Positions 23,180-33,999 of a stretch of 64,000 bases of DNA are shown piece after piece (within the stretch, counting starts at the first letter, position 1; every line of letters starts with the position of its first letter). Made by a program: the position numbers and the translations under genes. The notes beneath the pieces are model-generated. The model did not search any database and had not been told where the DNA came from. It saw only the letters and a program-made list of their open reading frames with translations. This DNA comes from Viscum album. Lineage: Eukaryota > Streptophyta > Magnoliopsida > Santalales > Viscaceae. The stretch is from the NCBI GenBank assembly GCA_963277665.1, contig OY728119.1:311632206-311696205 (forward strand), written 5' to 3'.

Positions 23180-23950
23180 AAATCTATTAATGAGAGTGAA
23201 AGGGGCCTCTCATAATTTTTATAGAAAATAGATAGTAATAGGTACATGGAAGAAATATCCCAAAAATAATAATTTTAAATAGAAGGCATAATAAAATAAA
23301 GAAACATTAATAAATAGGAGAAGGGAAAGATCTCATACTGAATTTTTGGCATGGTAATGGGTGTATATAAAGGTTCATGGGTGGGAGTAAATGAGAAATA
23401 AATGGGTCTCTAATAATTTATAAAACAAATGGAAAGTAAGGGGTTAGGTAATAATGTATCCAAACATGATAAAATGGTAATTGAAAGGTATAACATAAAA
23501 TATTTCCTTGAATAAAAATGAGATAGGGAGATCCCTTACTAAATTTCAGCATGGTAACGGGTGTACACAAAGGTTCATGGGAGGGATTTCTGATATTTAA
23601 AGGGGTATATAATAATTTATAAATAAAATATAAAGTAAGGGTGATATAGAATAACATATTCCAACATGAATAAATTTAAATTAAGAGGCCTTATATAAAA
23701 TAGGTGCTTAAATAAAAGGAGGGTGGAAGATCCGTTACTAAATTTCAACATGGTAAATGGTGTACATAAAGTTTCATGGGTGGGATTAATGATAGTAAAA
23801 GGGCTATATAATAATCAATAAATAACATAGGAATTGGGGGAGAAATGGAAAAACAAATCCCAATTTTAGTAATTATAAACAAAAGGAATAACCTTTAGAA
23901 GATGATGGAATTGAAAAGAGGAAAGAGAGGTCCCTTACCATGAGTGTGTG
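23180..23950 (-). repeat. Tandem repeat of about 200 bp in the B LTR
   Basis: The landmark CATGGTAA recurs at 23350, 23550 and 23749 (spacing 200 and 199), each followed by GGTGTA and GTTCATGGG-type words and preceded by CCCTTACTAAATTTCAG or a variant. A shorter fourth unit follows. The other LTR carries the same array at 27600-27820 and 38081-38640; element C landed inside it. Confidence 0.8.
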
Positions 23951-24077
23951 ACTTCAACTGATTGGGAGAAGATTCTTGAGAGATTTAGGGAACCTTGGGA
24001 GGACTCTATAGTGTGTAGGAGAGAGTAAGGAAATTATAGAATTATTTTGAGTGAAGATAAATGGAATCATGGGTGGG

Positions 24078-24085
24078 TTTATATA
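24078..24085 (-). promoter_or_regulatory. TATA box of B 3' LTR
   Basis: On the minus strand TATATAAA followed by CCCACCC; conserved at 38772-38779 in the other LTR, which supports minus-strand transcription. Confidence 0.6.
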
Positions 24086-26016
24086 GGAAATTAGTGGGGA
24101 ATTCTTTATCATTTCTCAAACATAGGTTTTGGACTCTATATAATAAAACAACTAAAACCCAAAACCTTCCCATAGTTTTTGCCCATAGTTTCTATCAAAG
24201 GAGAGTGGGTTTTGTTATTTTTATAATTCTAATGGACTAAATTAAGAAAATAACACTCTTTATTATGTGTAAGTGAGTCATACTCTTAAATAAATGATTT
24301 TAAAATCTTAAAATATATTAATGGTTATGGAGGATTCATAAAGGACTTATAAAATTAATAAAATAAACATAAAATCATGTTATTTTAAATGGTAAACATA
24401 TATTTGGTCATTTATCCACATTATAGTATTTATTATATCACCTTTAGGGTAATTACGATGTCATAATACACACCATATACTTATACCATGTTTAATTTTT
24501 ACATGAAAATTCAACTGTCTCGGAAAGTTATAAAAAATTAACCATTGGATAATTTCAACATTATCATTCAAGAAATAATATTCATATTATTAAAATAATT
24601 TTTTAAATATTTCCATTTTCAATTTTAAAATAATCATCATCATTTTTTGAGAAATGCTTGGTTTTTTATAATACAATTTTCTAAAACCATTAGAGAAATT
24701 ACATTTTACATCATAAAAATTACATTATAAATTAAATTTATCAGTAATAATTTAATAATAATATTTTATTAAAGAATTATTTATTTCAAAAATCCATTAA
24801 TTCATCACAATTAATTTCTTAATTTAAATTCCATATTACTCAAAAATACCATTTTTTTATCGTATCAAAATATATTTTTTATAAAACTAATTACTTAATC
24901 ATTTATAAAGTAAAAAATATAAGGAATACATATAAAAATAATTTCAATGAAAAATAATATTAATATTCATTCTATTAGGTTTACTTTATTTGTAGTCTTT
25001 GTTAAAAAAAATTTACCCTTAATTAACTTGTTTTCTTTTTACCATAGTAATAAATATTTACTACAATTACTATTCATATTATTCAAAAATTAAGTTAAAT
25101 TTATTACCTAATATTAATTATGATGATTAAAAATAGGGAATAAATTTTATAAAAATCAATTAATAAATTCATAATAATTTAATTTAACATAAAACATGCA
25201 AGCCTGATGGAAAGCAGTTTTTCGAAAAATACGTTTTTTAAGAAACAGTGATTTTAATTTAACTCTATAAGTATTAATCTTCATTATAGGAGTTTCAATT
25301 AATAAATATAGATATATTATCTAACAATTAAATTTAGATAATTTCTCATAATGGGTTATTTTAACTAATTAAAATGGATAAACAATATTCATATTAAAAC
25401 TATTTTCAGAAAAATACATTTTTAATCCTATAAATAAACATCAAATAAAGTCTAGAATAAATATGATTAAAATATATTTAATTGAATTAAATATTACTAT
25501 AGAATAATTATGTTTCCTTGAAATAAAATTAAATTACTATTTTTAATTAATATTAAATAATTTTTCAAAAGAAATGAAAATTTTACATAAAAGAGAATTC
25601 TTCACTATTCACTGAATAATCTATATTTTCCAAAAAAATACCAAATTTACACCATAAGTTAATTTTGATATGATGATACCAAAAATTTATTTATTTTTAT
25701 CAAATGCACTTTACAAACATTCTATAAAATAATTATAATATTTTTTCATAAAAAAAATTAAAAAATAATTTTTGAAGAAAACATATTTTGTAGAACAAAA
25801 AGAAATTACAAAAAAATGATCGATTATTTAAGAATTATTAATAAATATATTTAAGATATATATATCATAAATTATTTAATACGAATCATATCAAAAAAAA
25901 TAATGTAACTATTAAAATGATCATATTTAAATAATCATTGTTTATTTGGGTTCGGTGTTTCATATCACATATGATATCTAACATAGCTTTCTATTTTAAA
26001 AACATGGGAAATTACA

Positions 26017-26803
26017 TTATTCCCCATATAATAAATTACATCCTCACAGTTTAAAATTGATCTTAGTAAGATATTTTTTGACACTTGAAAATATATTTAT
26101 TAAAACCCCACACTATAAAAAGGGTTAATGAAATATCCACTTGAATAGAATGAAAGGGAAGTATAAAGGTTATCATATAACTGGGTTTCCAAGTATTAGA
26201 ACATTAGTGGGAAGTGGAAACATAGAAATGGAAGAGAAAACTAACAAAAAAGAACTAATAGAATGTGATAGAGAACATCGTCAGGGTAATGTGAAGGGAT
26301 ACAAAACCATAAATCAATGATGGGTAAAATGACCATCAATTCGTCAGAAATGGTAGCAATGGGATAACTTATAAAAGAAATTTATTCCATAACTTATGAT
26401 TTTATAGGATTTAATCTATCTTACCCATTATCTATTTCCTAACATAAACACTTATAGATATTAGTATTCCCTTAAAAACGTTTCAAAATGAGATTGTGAA
26501 TTTACCAAATCATATCACCCAGAAGTTTCAAACCAGTTGTGAAGTAAGGCATGTTGTCCTGCACTAGTTCTGGTCGAGTCTAGCTCAATGCGGTGTTTTC
26601 GGGTTTTACCCCTATGTACATATGTTCCAAATCCACATCCAATTGTAGTATCCATACAAGGATATATTTTCTATATACTCTTAATCAATAATTTTCAAAA
26701 TCTAGGAATTTTTTCTTATAATTAGTATTATTCTTAAGGCTTTCACTGTAGTTTTCTAATCCTAATCCCAAAAATAACTAAATTTTTCCTTTGACACCAA
26801 CTA
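26017..26803 (-). other. Internal region of element B, non-coding
   Basis: Only 787 bp lie between the LTRs. Read on the minus strand, a primer-site-like TTGGTGTCAAAGG follows the 5' LTR. About 130 bases later comes a conserved block (26540-26680) with GGGGTAAAACCCGAAAACACC, also present at the start of element C's interior on the + strand (32060-32190). The remainder has no long frame, no knuckle and no pol motif. A purine-rich GGGGAATAA (minus) abuts the 3' LTR as a polypurine tract. The conserved block may be a packaging or leader signal, or a scrap of gag; its function is unknown. Confidence 0.75.
26788..26800 (-). other. Primer binding site of B, degenerate
   Basis: Minus strand TTGGTGTCAAAGG against the initiator tRNA-Met site TTGGTATCAGAGC: three changes, right position, three bases inside the LTR end. 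Confidence 0.5.
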
Positions 26804-27820
26804 TGACAACCCAACTATTTATTATACATTAATTCATGATTTATTACATCAGATTATACTTAATACAATCCAGAAGATCAATAAGTCTAATGTATTTGAG
26901 AATTAGGTACATTACATAACAAATTTAAATAGGGAGTACATCATCTTTATTGAAAACTTCCTTAACATGACCGTACTTAAAATAGCATGGGATAACCAGG
27001 GTACATAAATAATAAAGGTGTGAGCTATAAATCCTAGTAAGGGTATAATTATGTCACAACATGAAGAATGTAATATATGTTAGACAATAGGCATATCAAT
27101 GTGACATAAAAAGGGGTGTGAATCATAAACATGATCAATGAGACATGATATAGCATGATAACATAAAGGAAGCAAGAGTAAATATGAAAACAACTTAAAA
27201 AACTGCATTATAAACATAGTTCAAGTGTAACTATACAAAATTCATGATGGAGAAATCCGATAAATTAATTAGGTTTACTCCTTGTACCAACATGACATCT
27301 CATGAGACTTAACATTACCCAATTCATTGGAGCGCTATATAATTATGGGTTCACCCATCACATTGATTTCATTCCCATTCTTAAGTATGTCACATAGATC
27401 ATAAAACATAGAATCATTTACCATAAAATTTTATTCCATGATCATGGAGTGTGGAATACATAAATTTAAGTCCCCAATCAATAAGTATAAGTGTATAAAG
27501 TTGAACACCCTTGATAGAAAATGGATATGGGTATTCACTACACAATTTTTTTGGCATAGAAAATTATAGTGGAATTTTGAAAACATAACGACAGCACTTA
27601 AAAATTAATAAAATGGGTTGATGAGAGATAAAGGGGTCTCTAATTATTTGGAAAAAAAATGGAAAGTAATAGGTATATGAAAAAACATATACCAACAATA
27701 GGAATTGAAAATATAAGGCATAAGATAATGAAAAAAATTGAATAAAGAGGAGAAGAAAAAGATCCTTTACTAAATTTCAGCATGGTAATGAGTGTACAAA
27801 AATGTTCATGGGATGTTTTT
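26804..27820 (-). repeat. 5' LTR of element B, first part (interrupted by C)
   Basis: It starts TGACAACCCAAC and follows the left LTR copy up to a GTTCATGGGATG word in the 200-bp repeat array, where element C begins. The LTR resumes at 38081. Together the two pieces are 3648 bp, close to the 3644 bp of the uninterrupted copy. Confidence 0.85.
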
Positions 27821-29532
27821 TGTAATACCCCAATAATTCATATTACGTTAGTTCTTCAAAGTAATTCAATAACTTACACTACATGCAACATCGAGTTCAA
27901 GCGCACCAAAACTTACTAAACTAGCCGTTCAAAAGCCTTTATGAATAGTATTAACTGAATTTTGAACTATTTATAATCCTTATAATTTTAGAATCCTTAA
28001 TATGAATTTCTTATACATAATGTAAGAACTAGTTCATTTTTTTCAGATAAAAGAAGTATTTTTCAAAAAAAATCTACTTTTACCGCCTTTTAATGGTAAA
28101 CCCTTTTTAAATCCAATATATGAAACTTTTATATATTCAATTTGACAAAATAAAATTCTTATTTAGAATAGGGACATAAGAATTTAGTTTCAATAAATTT
28201 TTGGTATTTTTCTGAAAACTTTTAATTTTTGATGAATAGTGAAAAACACTAAGTTATAGTTTAAAACCGAATTTTTATTTAAATAATTATTTATTTTATT
28301 TAAATTTATTTTAGGTCAAAATAGATACATAATACCTATATAAGTTCAATGAAATTCATTGGAGTCAGTTTATAATAATATTAAATATATTAAAATTTTA
28401 TTGAACTTTTCACCATCTTTTACCCACCTCCTAGGAAAATTTGTAAATTCATATAAAACTTAATTTTACCACTTATGTGAGTTGAATTTAGAAAATCCAA
28501 GAGACATGTTTAATATCAAGGAGTAAAATTTGGTTCAATAAGATAAAAATAATTTTTGGTGAATAGTAACTTTTTACTTTTATTTACCACGGTTAAAAAT
28601 AAATAGGGTAATTAAGGGTAACAATGATATTATTATTACCCTAACACATGTCCTAATTCTATTGGATAAGTGTAATTCGACCAAAAACAACCTTAAGAAT
28701 AAAATATGACCCTTTAGGTCCACTATTAGATTAAGATATTTATTATTATTTAATTTAAAGAAGAGTTAAAAGAGTTAAAATAAAATTTTAATAACTAAAA
28801 CATTTTTAATATAGGGTTATACATAAGATAAATTTGACTATAAATATTAATTATAAATCTAAAAATATTTCCTACATAATTGTATTTTTTTATAATTTTT
28901 AGAGATTAAATAATGAAATTTATTAATGACACAATGATGATGCAGTAATTACCTTAATAATGAAATAATCAAATAAATGGTATTATAAATATTAAAATAA
29001 ATATAATTTCAAAGTTTTTAGGAAATCCACGAATTTTCTAGGTGAATATTACATGTTAGGGATGATTCAATGTATCTTTTTTGAAGTAATCAAGTTGTGA
29101 TGACTTTCACAAAAACAAAATACCAAATAGTGTCAAAATTGACATATATTAATATTTAAAACAAATACTATATTATTGGTTGATATAATATTCCTAAAAA
29201 GGTAAGGTTTAGACAAAGAGCTTAAATAATATTAAATATTTTATTAATGAGCCACTTGAGTTTCTCTTGGAATTTTAGAGTATGTTTATTAACCATATAG
29301 AGTAAGAATACAAGAAGATGCGGTAAAAGTTGTACTATTTAACTAAGAGTTAAATCTAAAAGATAAGGTTAACATGGTAACCTAAACTTGTCTAAAACCT
29401 ATTGGTTGAGTGGATTTCGACCCATAACCACCTAATTCTTGAAATAAATTCATTTTTAACCATTATAAACCAAATATGATTGTATAATAAATTAATACTT
29501 TAATCTTTTCCTAAAGTGACCCTCACCTCTCT

Positions 29533-29539
29533 TATAAAA
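29533..29539 (+). promoter_or_regulatory. TATA box of C 5' LTR
   Basis: CTTATAAAAGGGAAC; the same promoter site in element E reads CTTATAAAATG (55094). In the C 3' LTR the site is damaged (CTTAAAAAAGGG near 35712). Confidence 0.75.
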
Positions 29540-29879
29540 GGGAACTTCCCCTTCTCTCAAATTAACACCTCCAAAGCCATATGGTGCGGCAAAACCCTTC
29601 CCAAATATCATCCCAACTATCCTAACTTCATCTTAGAGGCCTTCATTTGGTCAGAAAGTCAACCTATGGAGCCCTTTTGATCAAATCAAAAGAAAGAACC
29701 TGAAGAAGAGGTAATGATTTCACCACCCTCTTTCAAGTTCTCTTATTCTTCGACTTACACATTCTTTGTTGTTACCATTATAAAATAATAACTCTACTAT
29801 ATTCTATATACTGTGATGTTATTATAAATATGGCACAACTATATTCATTATTCTATCCATCTTATGAATAATAATGTCA

Positions 29880-30330
29880 CCATGCGTGTGTACGTATGAC
29901 TTACCTCTCCACGTCGTGGTATGATTAGTTATTCAACACTATGTTATTTGGATGGATATAATGATGATTAATATGTATATAAATAATGAAAATAACATGA
30001 TAATGTCTCTGTAAAATTAATATATCATCCAATTCCATGCCTTTAAGGAAATTATATTGTTGCTCGTGCGTACATACGGATTACCGTCTCCACGATGCGT
30101 TGAGATTCATTTCCACATTCACCATTCATCGATGATTATAAAAATATATATTACTAATAAGTATGTAATATATGACATAATAATGCTACTGGATATATAT
30201 ATATATATATTTATTTATTTATTTACTTACTTACTTTTATCTTATTCACTTAGTTCCGTTCAATACGATATGAAAACGGAAACAACATTTATGCATATGT
30301 ATGGACTACCATCTCCATAAACGGTGTTTT
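29880..30330 (+). promoter_or_regulatory. Three GC-rich leader modules in C 5' LTR
   Basis: Islands of G and C in an AT-rich leader lie at 29885-29920, 30061-30100 and 30291-30326. Their shared core is a GTACGTACGG-like word, then A(C/T)TACC, then TCTCCA. Within the second, ACGGATTACCGT can pair with itself. All three recur in the C 3' LTR (36066, 36241, 36466) and, more diverged, in element E (55454, 55648, 55821). They lie 350-790 bases after the TATA box, so they would be in the transcript. Function unknown. Confidence 0.6.
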
Positions 30331-31909
30331 TCATTTCATATATATGTCTATTATACATATTTATATTATAAATATATATGATATATAAATCATGTTTTAT
30401 ATTCTGGAAGTATTTAAATCTAGATCTAAGTGATACAATCAAGACTAACAAGTTAAAACACGTACGATAAAGAAAACGATTATTACTTGAAATGTTAATT
30501 TAATATGGAAATTATTATTAAATGGGTAGTATAAAGTCATAAATGAATCATGTATGATATAATAAATATTAATATGGTTCTGTTATGATTTAATAATATA
30601 CTAATATCTTCATACAGAAGGTTAAACATACCCTCGACTAAAAGAAAGTGCAAGGTAACGGTTAATTCCTCAATCTCATTATTATCTGAGATTGTTTATG
30701 TGTAAGTATTTACTAGGAAATTTTTATCATACATGTCCATTTTTCATAAAAATGATTTCAAAATGAATATTTTAAGGATTTTTGAAAGGTAATCTTTATC
30801 AAGATCATAATTTTAAATGTTTTAAAGATTTATCTTTCTAAATATTTTTAATTAATGTCCATGTTTTCAAAATGATTTTAAGGATTTATTTATATGGACA
30901 TGAATGTTTTGAAATGATAATTCTTTTCAAAAGTTTCAAAGTGGTATGGGACACTTTGATTCAAAAATATCTTTTAAATTACTTCCTTTATAAATGTGTG
31001 ACTTTTAAATGATTTTACAAAAATGATATTTCTCTTAAAAAGTTTTACTCGTCATTTTCAACTATGTAAACATCCTTTACTGGATATTATTTTTGATTGA
31101 GGTTGATTTATTATAATACAATCTTACATATTGTATTGAATAAGTTATGATATGATTGACTGTGGATGTTCTATTTTTATACCATTCATGGTTTATAGTT
31201 AATGTATTGACATTTCGTTTGCTAGTTTTAATACGAATGTTTATGTTATGTTTCAAATTTTTCATATGAGGAATGCAGTGGACTTAGTAAGTGACGGGTG
31301 GAGCCCGTTATAGCTCCACGATGCATCAGTAGGTCTCATGAGACAAACTAGTGTCTTGGCACAAGTCCTTGACAAAAATTTTATTTGTAGTCGTGGCACA
31401 AGGCCTTGACTATGTGGTAATGATGTCTAGCGTTTGGCATTCCCTCATTATGAAATTAGTTATTACATGAGATTATTCGACTAGTAGAATATCCATGTTC
31501 TTGTTTATATGGTAATGTTTGATTTATTTTTTTCATATTATGTTCAAGTTTATGTTTAAAAAGTCTTTTGTTTTTATAACACATATTTCCTTTAAAGTTT
31601 ATAGCTTTCACTAAATTATTTACCCTTAATGGGCATCTAAGCTCACCCCTTTCTTATGTTTTATTTTCATAGGATTCCAAGAAGTGTATTATGATTGATA
31701 TGAAGGGTTAAGATAAATAGAATAATGGCATTCTCAAAGATCTATTTTTTTTATTGTATGTTAGAAAGTGTAATGTAGTTCTCATGTATGCAATCTATTT
31801 TCCAAGACTTCTAAACTGATCGGTCTTTTGGGACTTGATTCCTTGGAATCATGCCAATGTATTAAAATAATGCACCGACTCTGGAAATCTAGGGTCGGGG
31901 CATTACAGT

Positions 31910-31920
31910 TGGTATCATAT
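31910..31920 (+). other. Primer binding site of C
   Basis: TGGTATCATAT three bases after the LTR end; the first eight bases match the initiator tRNA-Met site TGGTATCAGAGC. Confidence 0.75.
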
Positions 31921-32059
31921 GAAGTTTAACAATAACCTTGGAAACTAGATTTTGATAAAATCTGATTAGAGCACGTTACCATAAGATAGACTTTGAATAT
32001 TAGTATAGAATAACTTGCTAGAATTTTGGTAATGTAATGATTTTGTGAGTTTTCCCAAG

Positions 32060-32200
32060 CAAATAAATCCCTGTATGGATACGTGGGTAGAGGTGGCTCT
32101 GGAACAGATGTACCTAGGGGTAAAACCCGAAAACACCTCTTTGTGATAGACTCGGACGGGAACTGAGGCACGACAACGGGCCTTGCTGTACTCTTGGTTA
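32060..32200 (+). other. Leader/gag-start module shared with element B
   Basis: The stretch with CTGTATGGATAC, then GGGGTAAAACCCGAAAACACC, then AGACTCG and ACGACAACG matches the minus strand of 26540-26680 in element B over about 140 bases by eye. One frame reads VGRGGSGTDVPRGKTRKH, a basic glycine-rich sequence such as could start a gag protein, but B does not keep it open. It may be conserved as RNA rather than protein. Confidence 0.65.
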
Positions 32201-32408
32201 CGACACTCTCAGGGGATATGCTTAGGATAATTCTCATTTTCTTTACAAACCACTATGAAGGGTTTATGAGTATATACCTCCTCAAAGAAAACATTTTTGT
32301 GATTATGGATTATATCCATAAACATTTCAATATACGTAATGTATTTTACATGTTTGGAATTTTGAATTGCGATTCATAAACTAACCAAGTTTATGCCATT
32401 GTATAGAA

Positions 32409-32870
32409 ATGGCACCCAATAGAAGGAATGTGAACTCCAGTAATATGTATGATCCAAAGAGTAAGAAGGATCATATCTTTCATAGTATTAAGCCAACATT
32501 TAGAAGGGAAATAATCTCCCATGTATTCCCAACATATGAAGAAATAGTATCATGTGTTAATAATATAAGTAAAGAATTATCCGAGTTCTGTGGCTTTAAA
32601 GGGAAACAAGACAAGAAAAGGATAAAATAGAGAAATATGTATAAAGAGAAGAGGGAAAAGAAGGATTTTCCCATACGTGATAACTGTGGAAAGAATCACC
32701 ATGGTAAATACTTTAAGGGAATGGGAGTTTTTTATAAGTATGGAGAAAAAGGACACCAAGTACCTGATTGCAAGGGTAAGAAAAAATTTCAAATGTACAA
32801 TGATTCATCTGCAAGGTGTTGGGAGACTACGCGAATCAATGTCTCAGTCATGAAAGTATACCTTAAATGA
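32409..32870 (+). pseudogene. gag: Element C gag remnant (C-terminal part and knuckles)
   Basis: One frame of 153 codons with a single internal TAG (32628-32630). After a short start it reads PTFRREIISHVFPTYEEIVS and CVNNISKELSEF. This corresponds to the C-terminal end of gypsy gag (L-x-P-x-x-R-R, then the YEELV and A-x-x-L-E segment, as in E around 58030-58130). It continues into a lysine-rich linker and two zinc knuckle remnants. The first reads CGKNHHGKYF. The second reads YKYGEKGHQVPDC, where cysteines have become tyrosine. The N-terminal half of the gag core is absent, so this looks like an internally deleted gag that later decayed. Confidence 0.75.
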
Positions 32871-33520
32871 TGCTATTGGATAATAATCAAGTTATGATAC
32901 AACCTCATGTGAAGAGGAATGACTAGTGTTCTTATGTTGTTAATATAGAATTATTTCACTTGAGTGTTGAATCAACAATATACTGGTTATATGAATTATG
33001 GATATAAATAAGGATTGTACTGTAGTACTATTTTATTGAGGATTTGATATTATATGGTTCTAAGAAAAGTGACTTAATATTAAGATACACTTTTTTGGAA
33101 AATACATGGTTGAAGGAAAGGTAATCCTTAATATGGTCCTGATAATGAGGTAGTGATATTGGAATAAGAGATGGTTGATTTGGATAAATTATATTGGATA
33201 TTATTGACTACCTTGAAACTGATTAATGATTTTTATATTCTATCATTGTTGGAGTTTACAAAAAAAAATTGGATAGAAGGAGTATATCCAGTATTCTATA
33301 AGGAATAAGGGATCATGAATATAATTAATAAGGTTTTATGGTAATTCAGGATGTTGTAGTGTTTTAAAAGAATACATGATGAAGGCGTTAAAAAGTTTTT
33401 ACCTGGAAAAAAGGATCTTCATTATGTTTATCTTCCTTATAAATTCAGGACATAGAGTTTGGATATAAGTATTTTGGATAAGTCTAATGGTTGGAATTGA
33501 TTAAGTTTGAAATTGGATGC
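32871..33520 (+). other. Element C interior, no coding recognised
   Basis: AT-rich sequence after the gag remnant where protease and RT would lie in a complete element. No DTG-type, YVDD-type or integrase motif is visible in any frame. Confidence 0.5.
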
Positions 33521-33539
33521 TATTGTTAAGGTTATTTTT

Positions 33540-33665
33540 GGATTGTTATATAAAGGACAACCTAGAGGTCAGGCGACTACTAGTCACGTCCGGCAAGGCC
33601 ACGAGACTTGAACCCGCAACTGAAGAGAGGCAAGGGTGTGTCACCTATGACTGGACTACGTGATG
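33540..33665 (-). mobile_element. Possible tRNA-derived SINE fragment
   Basis: This is an abruptly GC-rich patch in AT-rich surroundings. On the minus strand TAGTCCAGTCATAGG (33644-33658) resembles an RNA polymerase III A box, and GGGTTCAAGTCT (33604-33615) resembles the B box GGTTCRANYCC, about 30 bases downstream, the usual tRNA-like spacing. The body continues for perhaps 70 bases. No clear target duplication or tail was found, and it does not fold as a full tRNA. Confidence 0.45.
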
Positions 33666-33983
33666 TACTGGTTTGTATAATTTAGATTTTTTTTAAATAT
33701 TCTGTTAAATTAATTATAAATTAATTATTTTTGGAACCCTATACAATTAGGATATTTTTTTTTTTGAAATATTTTGGAGTGAAAGATGAGTTTGTGGTAG
33801 GATTTATTTTAAGAATGAAATTCTACTTGTCAAGTATATATATATATATATATAATTTTTTTCCTCTTATTAAGACTAAATTTTATTAACCCAATTTCTG
33901 ATGTGGGTTTTTCCACAAAAGAATTTTCTATTTTCAACCTTTTATTTTGAAAGAAAAATTTCAAATTGCGAGGACGCAATGTA

Positions 33984-33999
33984 TTGAAGGAGAGAAGAA
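33984..33999 (+). other. Polypurine tract of C
   Basis: TTGAAGGAGAGAAGAA directly before the 3' LTR. The preceding GCGAGGACGCAAT matches the GCGGGGACACAAT just before the E tract at 61890, and both echo the Tekay/Del-type GAGGACGAAAT signature. Confidence 0.75.

Larger units (their letters stand above)
22373..26016 (-). repeat. 3' LTR of element B
   Basis: It starts with TGACAACCC and ends with ATTACA on the + strand. It can be followed against the other copy from end to end, for example the stretch around GTTTATATAGGAAAT at 24076 versus 38770, and the closing CATATGATATCTAACATAG versus 40668. By eye about 35 of the first 190 bases differ, so it is an old insertion. It includes a tandem repeat of about 200 bp (23180-23950) and a very AT-rich half (24240-25980). 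Confidence 0.85.
27821..31907 (+). repeat. 5' LTR of element C
   Basis: 4087 bp from TGTAATACCCC to GGGCATTACA. It contains a TATA box at 29533, a long transcribed leader with three GC-rich modules (29885, 30066, 30293), a TA run at 30193, and near 31630-31680 a stretch reading GCTCACCCC followed by a pyrimidine tract and ATAG, which looks like a splice acceptor. Blocks throughout match the LTR of element E in the same order, for example around GACTATAAATATT and TTTATAATTTTTAGA near 28840-28905. Confidence 0.9.

Noticed and set aside
33604..33658. A complete tRNA gene
   Set aside because: A- and B-box-like words are present, but I could not form an acceptor stem or anticodon arm; a SINE fragment fits better.
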